Positions 26,732 through 34,867 of a DNA stretch of 64,000 nt are shown here, in pieces. The stretch's first letter is position 1, and each line of letters opens with the position of its first letter. The stretch is from the NCBI RefSeq assembly GCF_026427715.1, contig NZ_CP107558.1:3441001-3505000 (forward strand), given 5' to 3'. The translations under genes and the position numbers were made by a program. The notes under the pieces are model-generated. The model was not told where the DNA came from. It saw nothing but the letters and a program-made list of their open reading frames with translations, and searched no databases. The DNA is from Methylocystis sp. MJC1 (GTDB taxonomy: Bacteria; Pseudomonadota; Alphaproteobacteria; Rhizobiales; Beijerinckiaceae).

Positions 26732-29449
26732 ATGAGCGTTTCGCAGGTCGAGGTCGAAGGGGGCAGTTTTGCCGCCAGCCGCATCGCGGCCGATCCTGCA
26801 TTTTCGGCGCTCGACGCTTCGGGGGCGCCAATTGTTGCGGCTTGCGGCGATCCGTTAGAAATCATTCATCTAAACGATTCCGCCCGCGCGGTTTTCGGCG
26901 CGGATGCCGACGCCGTGGCCAAGCGCCTCTTTTTCAGCGACGCCCCCGGCGCGAAGCGACTTGTCGAGCTGGTGGAATCGGTCCGGCACGGCGCCGCGCT
27001 GCGGCTCGAGCGCCTGCATTTTGACCTCGCGGATGCGCCTCAAACCATCACCATCCTCTGCCGCAAATTGGCGGAGGGTGACGCGCGCGCCTGTTTCGTC
27101 ATTGCAGCGCTGGGCGTGCGCCCGGCGACGGCGAAAGCGACTCGGGAGCGGTCCGAGCCGGACGCCACGACCGAAACTGCGGCGATCGCGCAGGCTGCGA
27201 AGTCTGTCGACGCGCCACCTCCCGTTGCGCGACAGGATCAAGCCGCGACGCGGGAAATGCTTGTGGCCCGACATGGGCCCCGCGCCCGCTTCCTCTGGAA
27301 AACCGACGCCGCCGGCCGTTTCACCGATGTGACGCAGACGCTCGCTGACGTCGTGGGCGTCGAGAACGCCGACATATTGGGCCGCGCCGTCGAGGAGATT
27401 GCGGCCGATTTCTCCCTCGGCCCGGCGCTCGCGACGGCGATCGCCACTCGGAAAAGCTGGGGCGGCGTAGACGTAAATTGGCCGCTCGACGGGTGCTCGG
27501 CGCACGCGCCCGCGACGCTTGGCGCGCTGCCGATTATGGACGCCGATCGCCGTTTCGCGGGCTTTCAGGGCTATGGCGTCTTGCATCTTACCCGCGCCTT
27601 CGTCTCGGAGCCTCCCATGGAGAAAGAGGAGAGCCCCGCCGCGCCCCCTGAGCCTTTGCCGCCCCCGGCGCTCGAGGCTTACCCCGCGGCGAATGTCGTT
27701 CCTTTGCGCCCCGTAGCCCCTCGGCAAGAACCGGAGCACCGGGTTTCGCCCGTCTCGGAGAAAGACGCGCTGACGTCTTCCGAACGCATGAATTTCGAGG
27801 AGATTGCCCGCGCCTTGCGCGCTGGCGATCTTCCCCTGATGAACTCGGGCGAAGAAGCGTCCGCAGAGGGCACGGAAGCTATGGACGCGCCGTCCGCCGA
27901 CTCCGGACTCGACGCCATTGCGGCGGAGCTTCAGCGGATCGAGAAAAGCGCGTCGGAACCCGCTCCCGCTCAACCTTCTGTTGATCAGGCGCCCGCGCTG
28001 CCGGCGGCGGATGTTCTCGATTGCCTGCCTGTGGGCGTGTTGATTGCGCGGGGGGCGCAGACGCTTTTCGCCAACCGCACGCTGCTCGACTATCTGGGCT
28101 ACAAGGACGCTGCGGCTTTCGAAGCCGACGGCGGGCTCGCGCGCATGTTTTTCGGCCGGCCTCCGGCCAATCCCGGCGCGCGCGCCGCCGCCGTGCAGTC
28201 GAGCGAGGGAGAAACCCTCGACGTCGACGTGCACCTCCAATCCGTCGAGTGGGACGGCGCGCCGGCGACGCTCGTCACCCTGCGCCGCAATCGCAACCGC
28301 CTGCCTGGCCCCGAGGAAAGCGCATTGGGGCTTGCGCGCGAGCGTGAAGAAAAGCTTGCCCGCCTGCAGACGGACAACAGCCAGTTGCGCGCCATTCTCG
28401 AGGCGAGCGGCGTCGCGGTCGCCGTCCTGGGCGATGACGCCCGCATCGAGAACGCCACGGGCGGTTTCGCGACGCATTTCAACACCGAGAACCGCGCCTT
28501 GGAAGGCCTGCCCCTGGCCTCGCTGTTTGCGCTGGAAGAGACGCGGGCGCTCGCGGCAAGGCTGATTCGCGCCACCGAGACCGGCGAAACGCTGCGCCTG
28601 ACGGCGCGGGTCGGCGCCAAGAGCTTCGAGGCGTCCTGCCGCCGTCTCGGCCCGGCGCGCAAGCTTTGCTTCACCCTGCGGGAGCCTAGCTCACAGATCC
28701 GCAATATCGAGCTGGAAGCCGCCCGCGACGCGGCGGAACAGGCGAGCGCGGCGAAATCCGATTTCCTCGCGCGCGTCAGCCATGAAATCCGCACGCCGCT
28801 CAACGCCATCATCGGATTCGCCGAAGTGATGATGGAAGAACGCTTCGGCCCGATCGGCTCGGTGCGATACAAGGAATATCTCAAAGACGTGCACGCCTCG
28901 GGCGCGCATGTGCTCTCGCTCGTCAACGACCTCCTCGACCTCTCCAAGATCGAGGCCGGCAAGATGGAGCTCGAATTCGACCGAGTGGACGCCAACGCCG
29001 TTATCTCGGAATGCGCCTCCATCATGCAGACGCAGGCCAATCAGGCGCGCGTCGTCATGCGCCTCTCGCTTGCGCCGCGGCTGCCGCCGATCCGCGCCGA
29101 CAGGCGCTCTCTCAAGCAGATCCTGCTGAATCTTCTGTCCAATGCGATGAAGTTCAATGAAGCGGGCGGCCAGGTGATCGTCTCTTCCGCGCTCACCGAC
29201 GCCGGCTATGTCGTCATCCGTGTCAAAGACACCGGCATCGGCATGTCGGACGACGAAGTGCAGATCGCGCTCGAGCCTTTCAAGCAGATCTTGACCGCCC
29301 CTAAGAGGCCGGGGACCGGACTCGGCCTGCCGCTCACCAAGGCGCTGATCGAAGCGAACAACGCCTCCTTCACCATCCAGAGCCGCAAGAACGAAGGCAC
29401 GCTGATCGAGGTCGCCTTCCCGCCCCCGCAGGTGCTCGCGGCGGAGTGA
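26732..29449 (+). CDS. PAS-domain sensor histidine kinase, CbrA/PdhS/PleC-like
   Basis: A 905-residue soluble kinase with no membrane helix. The N-terminal 500 residues hold PAS-like segments (for example about 190-280 and 420-500) separated by Pro/Ala/Glu-rich linkers. A further PAS-like region ends near 650. The C-terminal kinase has SHEIRTPLNAIIGFAEVMMEERFG (His684), N box NLLSNAMKFNE, and DTGIGMSDDE / GLGLPLTKA. This H-box sequence matches the kinases that act on DivK/PleD to control the alphaproteobacterial cell cycle (CbrA in Sinorhizobium, PdhS in Brucella). I choose the ATG at 26732; an upstream ATG at 26657 is possible but that stretch is not similar to anything I know. Confidence 0.82.
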   Translation: MSVSQVEVEGGSFAASRIAADPAFSALDASGAPIVAACGDPLEIIHLNDSARAVFGADADAVAKRLFFSDAPGAKRLVELVESVRHGAALRLERLHFDLADAPQTITILCRKLAEGDARACFVIAALGVRPATAKATRERSEPDATTETAAIAQAAKSVDAPPPVARQDQAATREMLVARHGPRARFLWKTDAAGRFTDVTQTLADVVGVENADILGRAVEEIAADFSLGPALATAIATRKSWGGVDVNWPLDGCSAHAPATLGALPIMDADRRFAGFQGYGVLHLTRAFVSEPPMEKEESPAAPPEPLPPPALEAYPAANVVPLRPVAPRQEPEHRVSPVSEKDALTSSERMNFEEIARALRAGDLPLMNSGEEASAEGTEAMDAPSADSGLDAIAAELQRIEKSASEPAPAQPSVDQAPALPAADVLDCLPVGVLIARGAQTLFANRTLLDYLGYKDAAAFEADGGLARMFFGRPPANPGARAAAVQSSEGETLDVDVHLQSVEWDGAPATLVTLRRNRNRLPGPEESALGLAREREEKLARLQTDNSQLRAILEASGVAVAVLGDDARIENATGGFATHFNTENRALEGLPLASLFALEETRALAARLIRATETGETLRLTARVGAKSFEASCRRLGPARKLCFTLREPSSQIRNIELEAARDAAEQASAAKSDFLARVSHEIRTPLNAIIGFAEVMMEERFGPIGSVRYKEYLKDVHASGAHVLSLVNDLLDLSKIEAGKMELEFDRVDANAVISECASIMQTQANQARVVMRLSLAPRLPPIRADRRSLKQILLNLLSNAMKFNEAGGQVIVSSALTDAGYVVIRVKDTGIGMSDDEVQIALEPFKQILTAPKRPGTGLGLPLTKALIEANNASFTIQSRKNEGTLIEVAFPPPQVLAAE

Positions 29450-29542
29450 GAAGCCGCAAGAGGGCGCCGCAGCCATTGCCGAGCGCTGGGTCGGGGCTTT
29501 AAAGACTTGGCGCGCAAAACCTATCCGATTCGGAGGAGAGAC

Positions 29543-29881
29543 ATGCGCCTTTCGGCTTTCCTTGCCGCCGGCCTGACAGCAACGGCTTTGGCCGGTTGCA
29601 ACGCCCCACGCCAGAGTCAGCCCGTCATCGACCCACCGCGGCAGAACGTCACGCCTTCGACCTTTCAGGTGCCGGAAGGCTCAGGCTGCTCCGGCGCCGT
29701 GTCGCGCTACAAGGCGGTGATCGACAACGATCTCTCCATGGGCCACGTCAATCAGGGCGTCTATGGCCAGATCCAGGGAGAAATCTCCGAAGCCGCCGCC
29801 GCCTGTTCGTCCGGACAAGACGCCAAGGCGATCTCGCTCGTGCGCGCCTCCAAGGCCCGCCATGGCTATCCTGGCGGATAA
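29543..29881 (+). CDS. Small lipoprotein, unknown function
   Basis: A 112-residue protein with a lipoprotein signal (MRLSAFLAAGLTATALAGC, Cys19). The mature part has a Pro/Asn-rich start and a conserved-looking helical body, GCSGAVSRYKAVIDNDLSMGHVNQGVYGQIQGEI, with two more cysteines that could form a disulfide. GGAGGAG lies six bases before the ATG at 29543; a frame beginning at 29507 lacks a good ribosome site. It follows the PAS kinase by 93 bases. Confidence 0.8.
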   Translation: MRLSAFLAAGLTATALAGCNAPRQSQPVIDPPRQNVTPSTFQVPEGSGCSGAVSRYKAVIDNDLSMGHVNQGVYGQIQGEISEAAAACSSGQDAKAISLVRASKARHGYPGG

Positions 29882-30071
29882 ATAATTGAAAAACATATAG
29901 TTTTACATTATGCTGCGCCAGCCGCGGCAAGATGCGTGAGAAAAGCGACAGTAGCGCGTAAGAAAAACGTCAACTCAGTAGTCTGGAAAAAATCCAGACT
30001 ATCCCCTTTGACGGCCGCGCTGCTGGTCCCTACGTTGCTTGTGGTAAGTATTCGGCCAGGAAGCGACGCAC

Positions 30072-30395
30072 ATGAACAGGATAGCGACGGCGTTTTTGAT
30101 TTTCATCACGGGTTTTGCGGGCGCGGCTTCCGCCGAGACCTATACGCTCACGATCAAGGACCATAAGTTCGATCCTGCCGAGCTGAAAATCCCCGCCGAC
30201 AAGCCCGCGACGCTCGTCGTCAAAAACCTCGATGGCACGCCGGAGGAATTCGAGTCGAAGCCGCTGCGCATCGAGAAGGTCGTTCCGGCCAACAGCGAGG
30301 CGACCTTCCAGATCCGGGCGCTGAAAGCCGGCCGCTATAAATTCTTCGGCGAATTCCACGAGGACACCGCCAAGGGCGAGGTGGTTGTCGAATAA
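30072..30395 (+). CDS. Periplasmic cupredoxin-like iron-uptake protein
   Basis: A 107-residue exported protein: signal peptide to about ASA-E (residue 21), then a small beta-sandwich beginning YTLTIKDHKFDPAELKIPADKPATLVVKN. This is a cupredoxin-1 type domain as found beside FTR1/EfeU permeases. Typical blue-copper ligands (Cys and the Met/His pair near the C-terminus) are missing: the final loop reads FFGEFHEDTAKGE, so metal binding may differ. The stop codon overlaps the ATG of the FTR1 gene by one base, showing coupled expression. It probably delivers or oxidises iron for that permease. Confidence 0.82.
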   Translation: MNRIATAFLIFITGFAGAASAETYTLTIKDHKFDPAELKIPADKPATLVVKNLDGTPEEFESKPLRIEKVVPANSEATFQIRALKAGRYKFFGEFHEDTAKGEVVVE

Positions 30396-31225
30396 TGCTC
30401 GGCGCGCTCATCATCGTCTTTCGCGAGGCCATCGAAGCGGGCCTCATCATCGGCATCGTCGCGGCGGTGACGCAGGGCGTCGACGGCTCGCGGCGGTTCA
30501 TCGCAGGCGGAGCCGGCGCGGGCGTATTGGGCGCCCTGATTGTCGCCGTCTTTGCCGAACAGCTGTCGCGCGCTTTTGAGGGCAGCGGGCAGGAATTGTT
30601 CAACGCCGGCGTGCTGATCCTCGCGGTGGCGATGCTCGCCTGGCACAATGTCTGGATGGCCAAGCACGGCAAGGAGCTGGCGCAGGAGCTCTCCGCCGTC
30701 GGCAAGGCGGTGGCGCGGGGCGACCGCACGCTGTTCGCGCTCGCGACCGTCGTCGGCCTCGCCGTGCTGCGCGAGGGTTCGGAGGTCGCGCTCTTCCTCT
30801 ATGGCGTGCTCGCCTCGGGCGAATCGGGCACGAGCGTGCTGATCGGCGGCCTCGGCGGCCTGGCGCTCGGCGCCTTGACCAGCTTCGCGACCTTCTTTGG
30901 CCTCGTCTCCATTCCGCCCAAAAAGCTCTTCGCTGTGACGACCGCGATGATCACGCTGCTCGCCGCCGGCCTCGCCGCTCAGGCGGTGGCCTTTCTCCAG
31001 CAATCGGGGACGATCACGGCGCTCACCGATACGGTGTGGGACACCTCCTGGATTCTCTCCGACAAAAGCATCCCCGGCCGCGTGCTGCATACGCTCATCG
31101 GCTATGCCGATCAGCCGTCGCAAATGCAGGTGGTCGTCTATGTGCTGACGATCGTGGCGATCATGGCGGCGACAAAGCTGACCACGATGGGCGCGCAGCC
31201 GCCCACGCCTGCGCCAGCGGAGTGA
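30395..31225 (+). CDS. FTR1-family iron permease
   Basis: A 276-residue inner-membrane protein with seven predicted helices. It carries the two REXXE iron-transit motifs of the FTR1/EfeU family: REAIE (residues 10-14) in helix 1 and REGSE in LAVLREGSEVALFLYG. Family members import iron, usually with a periplasmic copper protein or cupredoxin, which here is the gene just upstream. No EfeB or EfeO peroxidase is present. A family-3 repeat follows 52 bases after the stop codon. Confidence 0.9.
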   Translation: MLGALIIVFREAIEAGLIIGIVAAVTQGVDGSRRFIAGGAGAGVLGALIVAVFAEQLSRAFEGSGQELFNAGVLILAVAMLAWHNVWMAKHGKELAQELSAVGKAVARGDRTLFALATVVGLAVLREGSEVALFLYGVLASGESGTSVLIGGLGGLALGALTSFATFFGLVSIPPKKLFAVTTAMITLLAAGLAAQAVAFLQQSGTITALTDTVWDTSWILSDKSIPGRVLHTLIGYADQPSQMQVVVYVLTIVAIMAATKLTTMGAQPPTPAPAE

Positions 31226-31276
31226 TTGAGTGTTTCTTGGTGATGGGGTGACGATCTCGCGTCGTTAGCCCCAATA

Positions 31277-31402
31277 CCTCCCCTTTACGGGGAGGTCGGC
31301 GGCCAAAGGCCGCCGGGTGGGGCTCGCGCCGCTACGACGTTGGTGGGGCTTTACCCCACTCGACCCCGCTTCGCGGGATCACCCTCCCCGTAAAGGGGAG
31401 GG
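31277..31402. repeat. Palindromic repeat family 3, copy 1
   Basis: 126 bases bounded by CCTCCCCTTTACGGGGAGG and CCCTCCCCGTAAAGGGGAGGG, each of which is also a hairpin. Internal smaller palindromes (GGCGGCCAAAGGCCGCC; CCCCGCTTCGCGGG) lie between. A similar element is at 62127. Confidence 0.85.
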
Positions 31403-31475
31403 ATGGGCTCACGCTCGAGACTGTCGCGGACGAACAGTCCTGCGAGGCAGAGAGGCCCCGCGACAAAAGCGAACC

Positions 31476-31901
31476 TCAATCCCGCGCGGTAATATCAATC
31501 TTCTTGATCACCCGCGCCGGCTCCGGCCGCACGAGATCGACCGACAAAAGCCCGTTCACCAGATCGGCGCCGAGCACCTGCATGCCGTCGGCGAGCAGGA
31601 AAGCGCGCTGGAATTGCCGGGCGGCGATGCCGCGATGCAGAAAGTGGCGCTCGCGGTCGTCGACCTGACGACCGCGGATGACAAGCTGGTTTTCCTCAAG
31701 CGAAACATCGAGCTGGTCGCGGGTGAAGCCCGCCACGGCCAAGGTGATGCGCAGCCGCTCAGGCTCATTTTCGCTGCGCGGGATGCGCTCGATATTATAG
31801 GGAGGATAGCCGTCCGTGCCGCTCCGGGCGACGCGATCGAGCGCCCGTTCGATTTCGTCGAAGCCGAGCAGAAACGGCGAGTTGAGCGGCGGACGCGACA
31901 T
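31476..31901 (-). CDS. Small heat-shock protein, Hsp20/IbpA family
   Basis: A 141-residue alpha-crystallin-type chaperone. It begins with a short IbpA-like arm (FLLGFDEIERALDRV), and the alpha-crystallin domain runs from about 38 to 125 (YNIERIPR...LRITLAVAGF, QLVIRGRQ, FQRAFLLADGMQVLGADLVNGLLSVDL). The C-terminal VIKKIDI supplies the I-x-I/V type tail used for oligomer assembly. These holdases keep unfolded proteins soluble. It is a single minus-strand gene; no ROSE-type RNA thermometer was identified upstream. Confidence 0.93.
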   Translation of the reverse strand: MSRPPLNSPFLLGFDEIERALDRVARSGTDGYPPYNIERIPRSENEPERLRITLAVAGFTRDQLDVSLEENQLVIRGRQVDDRERHFLHRGIAARQFQRAFLLADGMQVLGADLVNGLLSVDLVRPEPARVIKKIDITARD

Positions 31902-32070
31902 ATGCGGAAGCCCTTCTGGCGCCTCGATATTGCGGAACCCGAACGGCGTCCCGCGCGGCCCAATTTATGGCCGAGCGGCGCGGCGCGATCAAGAGCGGGC
32001 TAAACCCAAAAGGCGCCGCGCCCCGGCCACTGGCGCGAGGTTCTTCGCAAGCCCAAGCGTCGATCAGGAA

Positions 32071-32475
32071 CTACTGCTGCTCGCCGCGCCACGCGCCGCC
32101 GCACATATCGGTCGACGACGACCAGGCGCCCGAGGCCTTGCCGCCTCTCACCAATCCGTGAAAGCGGGCGACATGCTCGCCCTGCCCGGTGAAGCGCGCG
32201 ACGATGTTCCCGTCCTCGTCGACATAGCCCCAGGCCGAGACGCTGGCCCCGGACGCGCTCGCAACCTTGTTGTCTGCAACTGTGAGGCTCGTCGGGATCA
32301 GCGCCGGGCAGTCGCCGACGCGCGTCGTTGCCTCGATGGCCCAGGAGCCGTTGGGATCGCGGGGGCTCGCCGCCGCCGCGATTTTCTGCTCCCCCTCCTT
32401 GCGGTGCTTATAGGACTTCGCCACCGCGCCGCTCGCCACGAGCGACGCCGCCACCGCAATAGCCCAAAACCTCAT
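32071..32475 (-). CDS. Exported protein coupled to mutA, unknown function
   Basis: A 134-residue protein with a signal peptide (MRFWAIAVAASLVASGAVA). The mature part contains DPNGSWAIEATTRVGDCPALIPTSLTVADNKV and GYVDEDGNIVARFTGQGEHVARFHGLV, a beta-rich pattern with two cysteines, ending in a Gly/Trp stretch (GAWSSSTDMCGGAW). Its ATG overlaps the mutA stop by four bases. Such small lipocalin-like exported proteins are common in Rhizobiales, but I do not know the function. The coupling to a cytoplasmic metabolic enzyme is odd. Confidence 0.75.
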   Translation of the reverse strand: MRFWAIAVAASLVASGAVAKSYKHRKEGEQKIAAAASPRDPNGSWAIEATTRVGDCPALIPTSLTVADNKVASASGASVSAWGYVDEDGNIVARFTGQGEHVARFHGLVRGGKASGAWSSSTDMCGGAWRGEQQ

Positions 32476-34337
32476 TTAGCCTCCTCGAGCGCCCGCTGCA
32501 GAACGTCATACATGTCGCAGCCGACATAGATGAACTCTGTGACGCCCGAATTGCGAAGCTTTTGCTCCATCTCGCCGGGCCGTCCGGCGGAATAGAGCTT
32601 GGCGCCCGCCGCCTTCAGGGCGGTGGCGGCCGGCTCGGCGGCGTCTGCGTAAATCTTGTCGGACGAGCACAGGCAAGCGAGTTTTGCGCCAGACGCGCGG
32701 AAGGCGTCGACCACACCGGCCGCCGATTCCGTCTCCGGGCCAAAAACCGCTTCAATGCCGCCGGCTTCGAAGAAATTCTTGGCGTAATTCGCGCGCGCCG
32801 TGAAGGCCGCGACCGAGCCGAGATTGGCCAGGAAGACCTTCGGACGGCTGCCTGTCTTTTCAGCAAAAGCATCAGAATTATCGCGCAGCCGCTCGAAGGG
32901 CTCGGCAAGGCGATGCGGGGCGAGCGGGGCGCTCTTCAGCGCCCCGGCCGGCGCATCGGCGCCGAGCCGCGAGGCGTCGTAAGGCGCGGCGATGTCGAGC
33001 GCCTTCTCGTGAATATCCGGGAATTCGTTGGCGCCGATCACCTTCTCGCGGGAACGTGCGACTTTCTTGGCGCGCTCGCCTGCCGTCGCGGCGACGCGGC
33101 CCTGGAAGGCGCCCTTCTCCAGCGCCGCGGCGAGGCCGCCCTCGGCCTCGATCTCCTGGAAAGCCGCCCAGGCGCGTTCGCAGATCTCCTGCGTCAGCGC
33201 CTCGAAGCCGCCGGCGCCGCTCGTCGGATCGTCGACGACGTCGATATGGGACTCGTCCTGCAGCACGAGCTGGGTGTCGCGGGCGAGGCGGCGCGCGAAA
33301 CCATCCGCCGCGCCGAAGGCCTGGGTGAAAGGCAGGACGGTGATCGTGTCGGCGCCGCCGATCGCGGCGGAGAAGGTCGCGAGCGTGCCGCGCAGAATGT
33401 TATTCCACGGGTCGCGGCGCGACATCATGCGCCAGGCGGTCTCCGCGAAAATCAGGACGGGTTTCGGCGCGAGGCCGCAGGCTTCCTCGATCCGCGCCCA
33501 GAGACGGCGCGCGGCGCGGAATTTCGCGACGCCCAGGAATTCGTCGGCGTCGGCGGCAAAGCGCAGGGCGATCAGCGAACGGGCAGTCTCGATGTCGAGG
33601 CCGTTGTCGGTGAGCGCCCGCAGATAGGCGACGCCGGCCGAGAGCGCGAAAGCCAGCTCCTGCGTTTCAGAACCGCCCGCCGCATGGATCGCGCGGGCGT
33701 CGGCGACGACGGCGCCATTGGCGAAGCCGGCCTTGGCAATGGTCTTGGCGGCTTCGGCGAAGGTCTTGGCGCCCTCGCGCCACGGAGCCGGCGCAAAGCC
33801 GTGCAGCGCCTGCAGCCCCAAGGGATCGAGGCCGAAGGAGATGCGGGTGATCGACGGCTCGATATGATGGCTGTCGACATAACGCATGACCGCGCCCACC
33901 GCGTTCGGCGCGCGGGGCGAGGCCTCGATGAGGACGGGGACGCCATAGTCGAGGCGGATATTGGCGAGCAGATGCGCGATCGTCTCGTCGCTGTCATTGG
34001 TCAGACCCGCGCCATAGGCGCCTTGCGAGCCGGCGAAGACGATATGCAGGCCATCGGCGCCGCCTTCGAGATCTTCGAGAGCGAATTTATTCGCCGCGTC
34101 GGCGTCGGCGAGATCGACGCGCCCGAGGATCGACCAGCGGCCGGGCGTCCTGCGCAGCGCGCGCGGGCTCTGCGTCGTCGCGCGGGCGTAGAGCGGCGCA
34201 ATGGCGACGCCGTCATAAGTCTTGGAAATAAGGGAATCGAAGGAGCCGCCTTTCAGCGCCTTATCGACGAGTCTGCGCCACTGCTCCTCGTTCGGCTGTG
34301 GAAAAACCCCGGCGATGGCTGTCTCATTGGCGCTCAT
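32472..34337 (-). CDS. mutA: Methylmalonyl-CoA mutase small (beta) subunit
   Basis: The small subunit of adenosylcobalamin-dependent methylmalonyl-CoA mutase, which interconverts methylmalonyl-CoA and succinyl-CoA. The 621-residue protein has the TIM-barrel region (from about 30; GVAIAPLYARA, FGLDPLG, RIEEACG, WRMMSRRDPWNN, ESHIDVVDDPTSGAG) and a C-terminal Rossmann domain (KVFLANLGSVAAFTARANYAKNFFEAGG). The cobalamin lower-axial DXHXXG motif is absent, as expected of the non-catalytic subunit. mutB, the catalytic subunit that normally follows, is not here: a small exported-protein gene takes its place. I start at 34337 (MSANETAIAG). Confidence 0.9.
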   Translation of the reverse strand: MSANETAIAGVFPQPNEEQWRRLVDKALKGGSFDSLISKTYDGVAIAPLYARATTQSPRALRRTPGRWSILGRVDLADADAANKFALEDLEGGADGLHIVFAGSQGAYGAGLTNDSDETIAHLLANIRLDYGVPVLIEASPRAPNAVGAVMRYVDSHHIEPSITRISFGLDPLGLQALHGFAPAPWREGAKTFAEAAKTIAKAGFANGAVVADARAIHAAGGSETQELAFALSAGVAYLRALTDNGLDIETARSLIALRFAADADEFLGVAKFRAARRLWARIEEACGLAPKPVLIFAETAWRMMSRRDPWNNILRGTLATFSAAIGGADTITVLPFTQAFGAADGFARRLARDTQLVLQDESHIDVVDDPTSGAGGFEALTQEICERAWAAFQEIEAEGGLAAALEKGAFQGRVAATAGERAKKVARSREKVIGANEFPDIHEKALDIAAPYDASRLGADAPAGALKSAPLAPHRLAEPFERLRDNSDAFAEKTGSRPKVFLANLGSVAAFTARANYAKNFFEAGGIEAVFGPETESAAGVVDAFRASGAKLACLCSSDKIYADAAEPAATALKAAGAKLYSAGRPGEMEQKLRNSGVTEFIYVGCDMYDVLQRALEEAK

Positions 34338-34591
34338 TTTGGTCTTGACCCCTCTGTTTTGGGGCCTTTTGCCATGAAGAGCGGTCTTGGGGAAGCGGGC
34401 CCGTTGCTCGGTCAGGTTGGGCCGGGCTTTATTTTCGCGTCCAAAACCCTTAACCAAGGTCGCGCTGCTCGGAAATCGGGCGGCGAAAGACCGGCGCGCG
34501 GCCTTGACCCGCCTTCGCCGCAGCGGGCGCGGCGGGCGCCTTGCGAAGGCCGCTTTCTCGCGGATCGACAGACCCTTAACGGAGGGATTTC

Positions 34592-34867
34592 GTGGCAGAC
34601 ACTCCTCAGGACATTGCCAAGCTCAAGGAAGAAATCATCGAGGTGATCGCTTCCGAGGGCATGGTCGACCGCACCAAGGTGACGCCGGATGCGACCATCG
34701 AGAGTCTCGACCTCAAATCGGTCGACATCGTGATGATCCTCACGGCGCTGGAAGAGAAATTCAACGTCTATATCCCCATGGACGGCTCGCTGCAGGAAGC
34801 CAAGACGGTCGAGGCCCTCATCGGCGCGATCGCCGAGCACATCCAGAAAGAGCGCGAGACCCAGTAA
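34592..34867 (+). CDS. Atypical acyl carrier protein
   Basis: A 91-residue acidic four-helix carrier protein. Helix 2 reads DLKSVDIVMILTALEEKF, aligned with the usual DSLDTVELVMALEEEF. The phosphopantetheine serine would be Ser43, but the preceding aspartate of the DSL signature is Lys42 and the following Leu is Val. The GTG start has GGAGGG upstream. The ketosynthase ATG comes immediately after the stop codon. It is the carrier for the acyl chain assembled by this seven-gene cluster. It is clearly not the housekeeping AcpP, and the altered motif suggests recognition by its own set of partners. Confidence 0.88.
   Translation: MADTPQDIAKLKEEIIEVIASEGMVDRTKVTPDATIESLDLKSVDIVMILTALEEKFNVYIPMDGSLQEAKTVEALIGAIAEHIQKERETQ

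Noticed and set aside
29936..30166. A small gene upstream of the cupredoxin
   Set aside because: The frame runs into the cupredoxin gene in another phase, has no recognisable domain and lacks a ribosome site.
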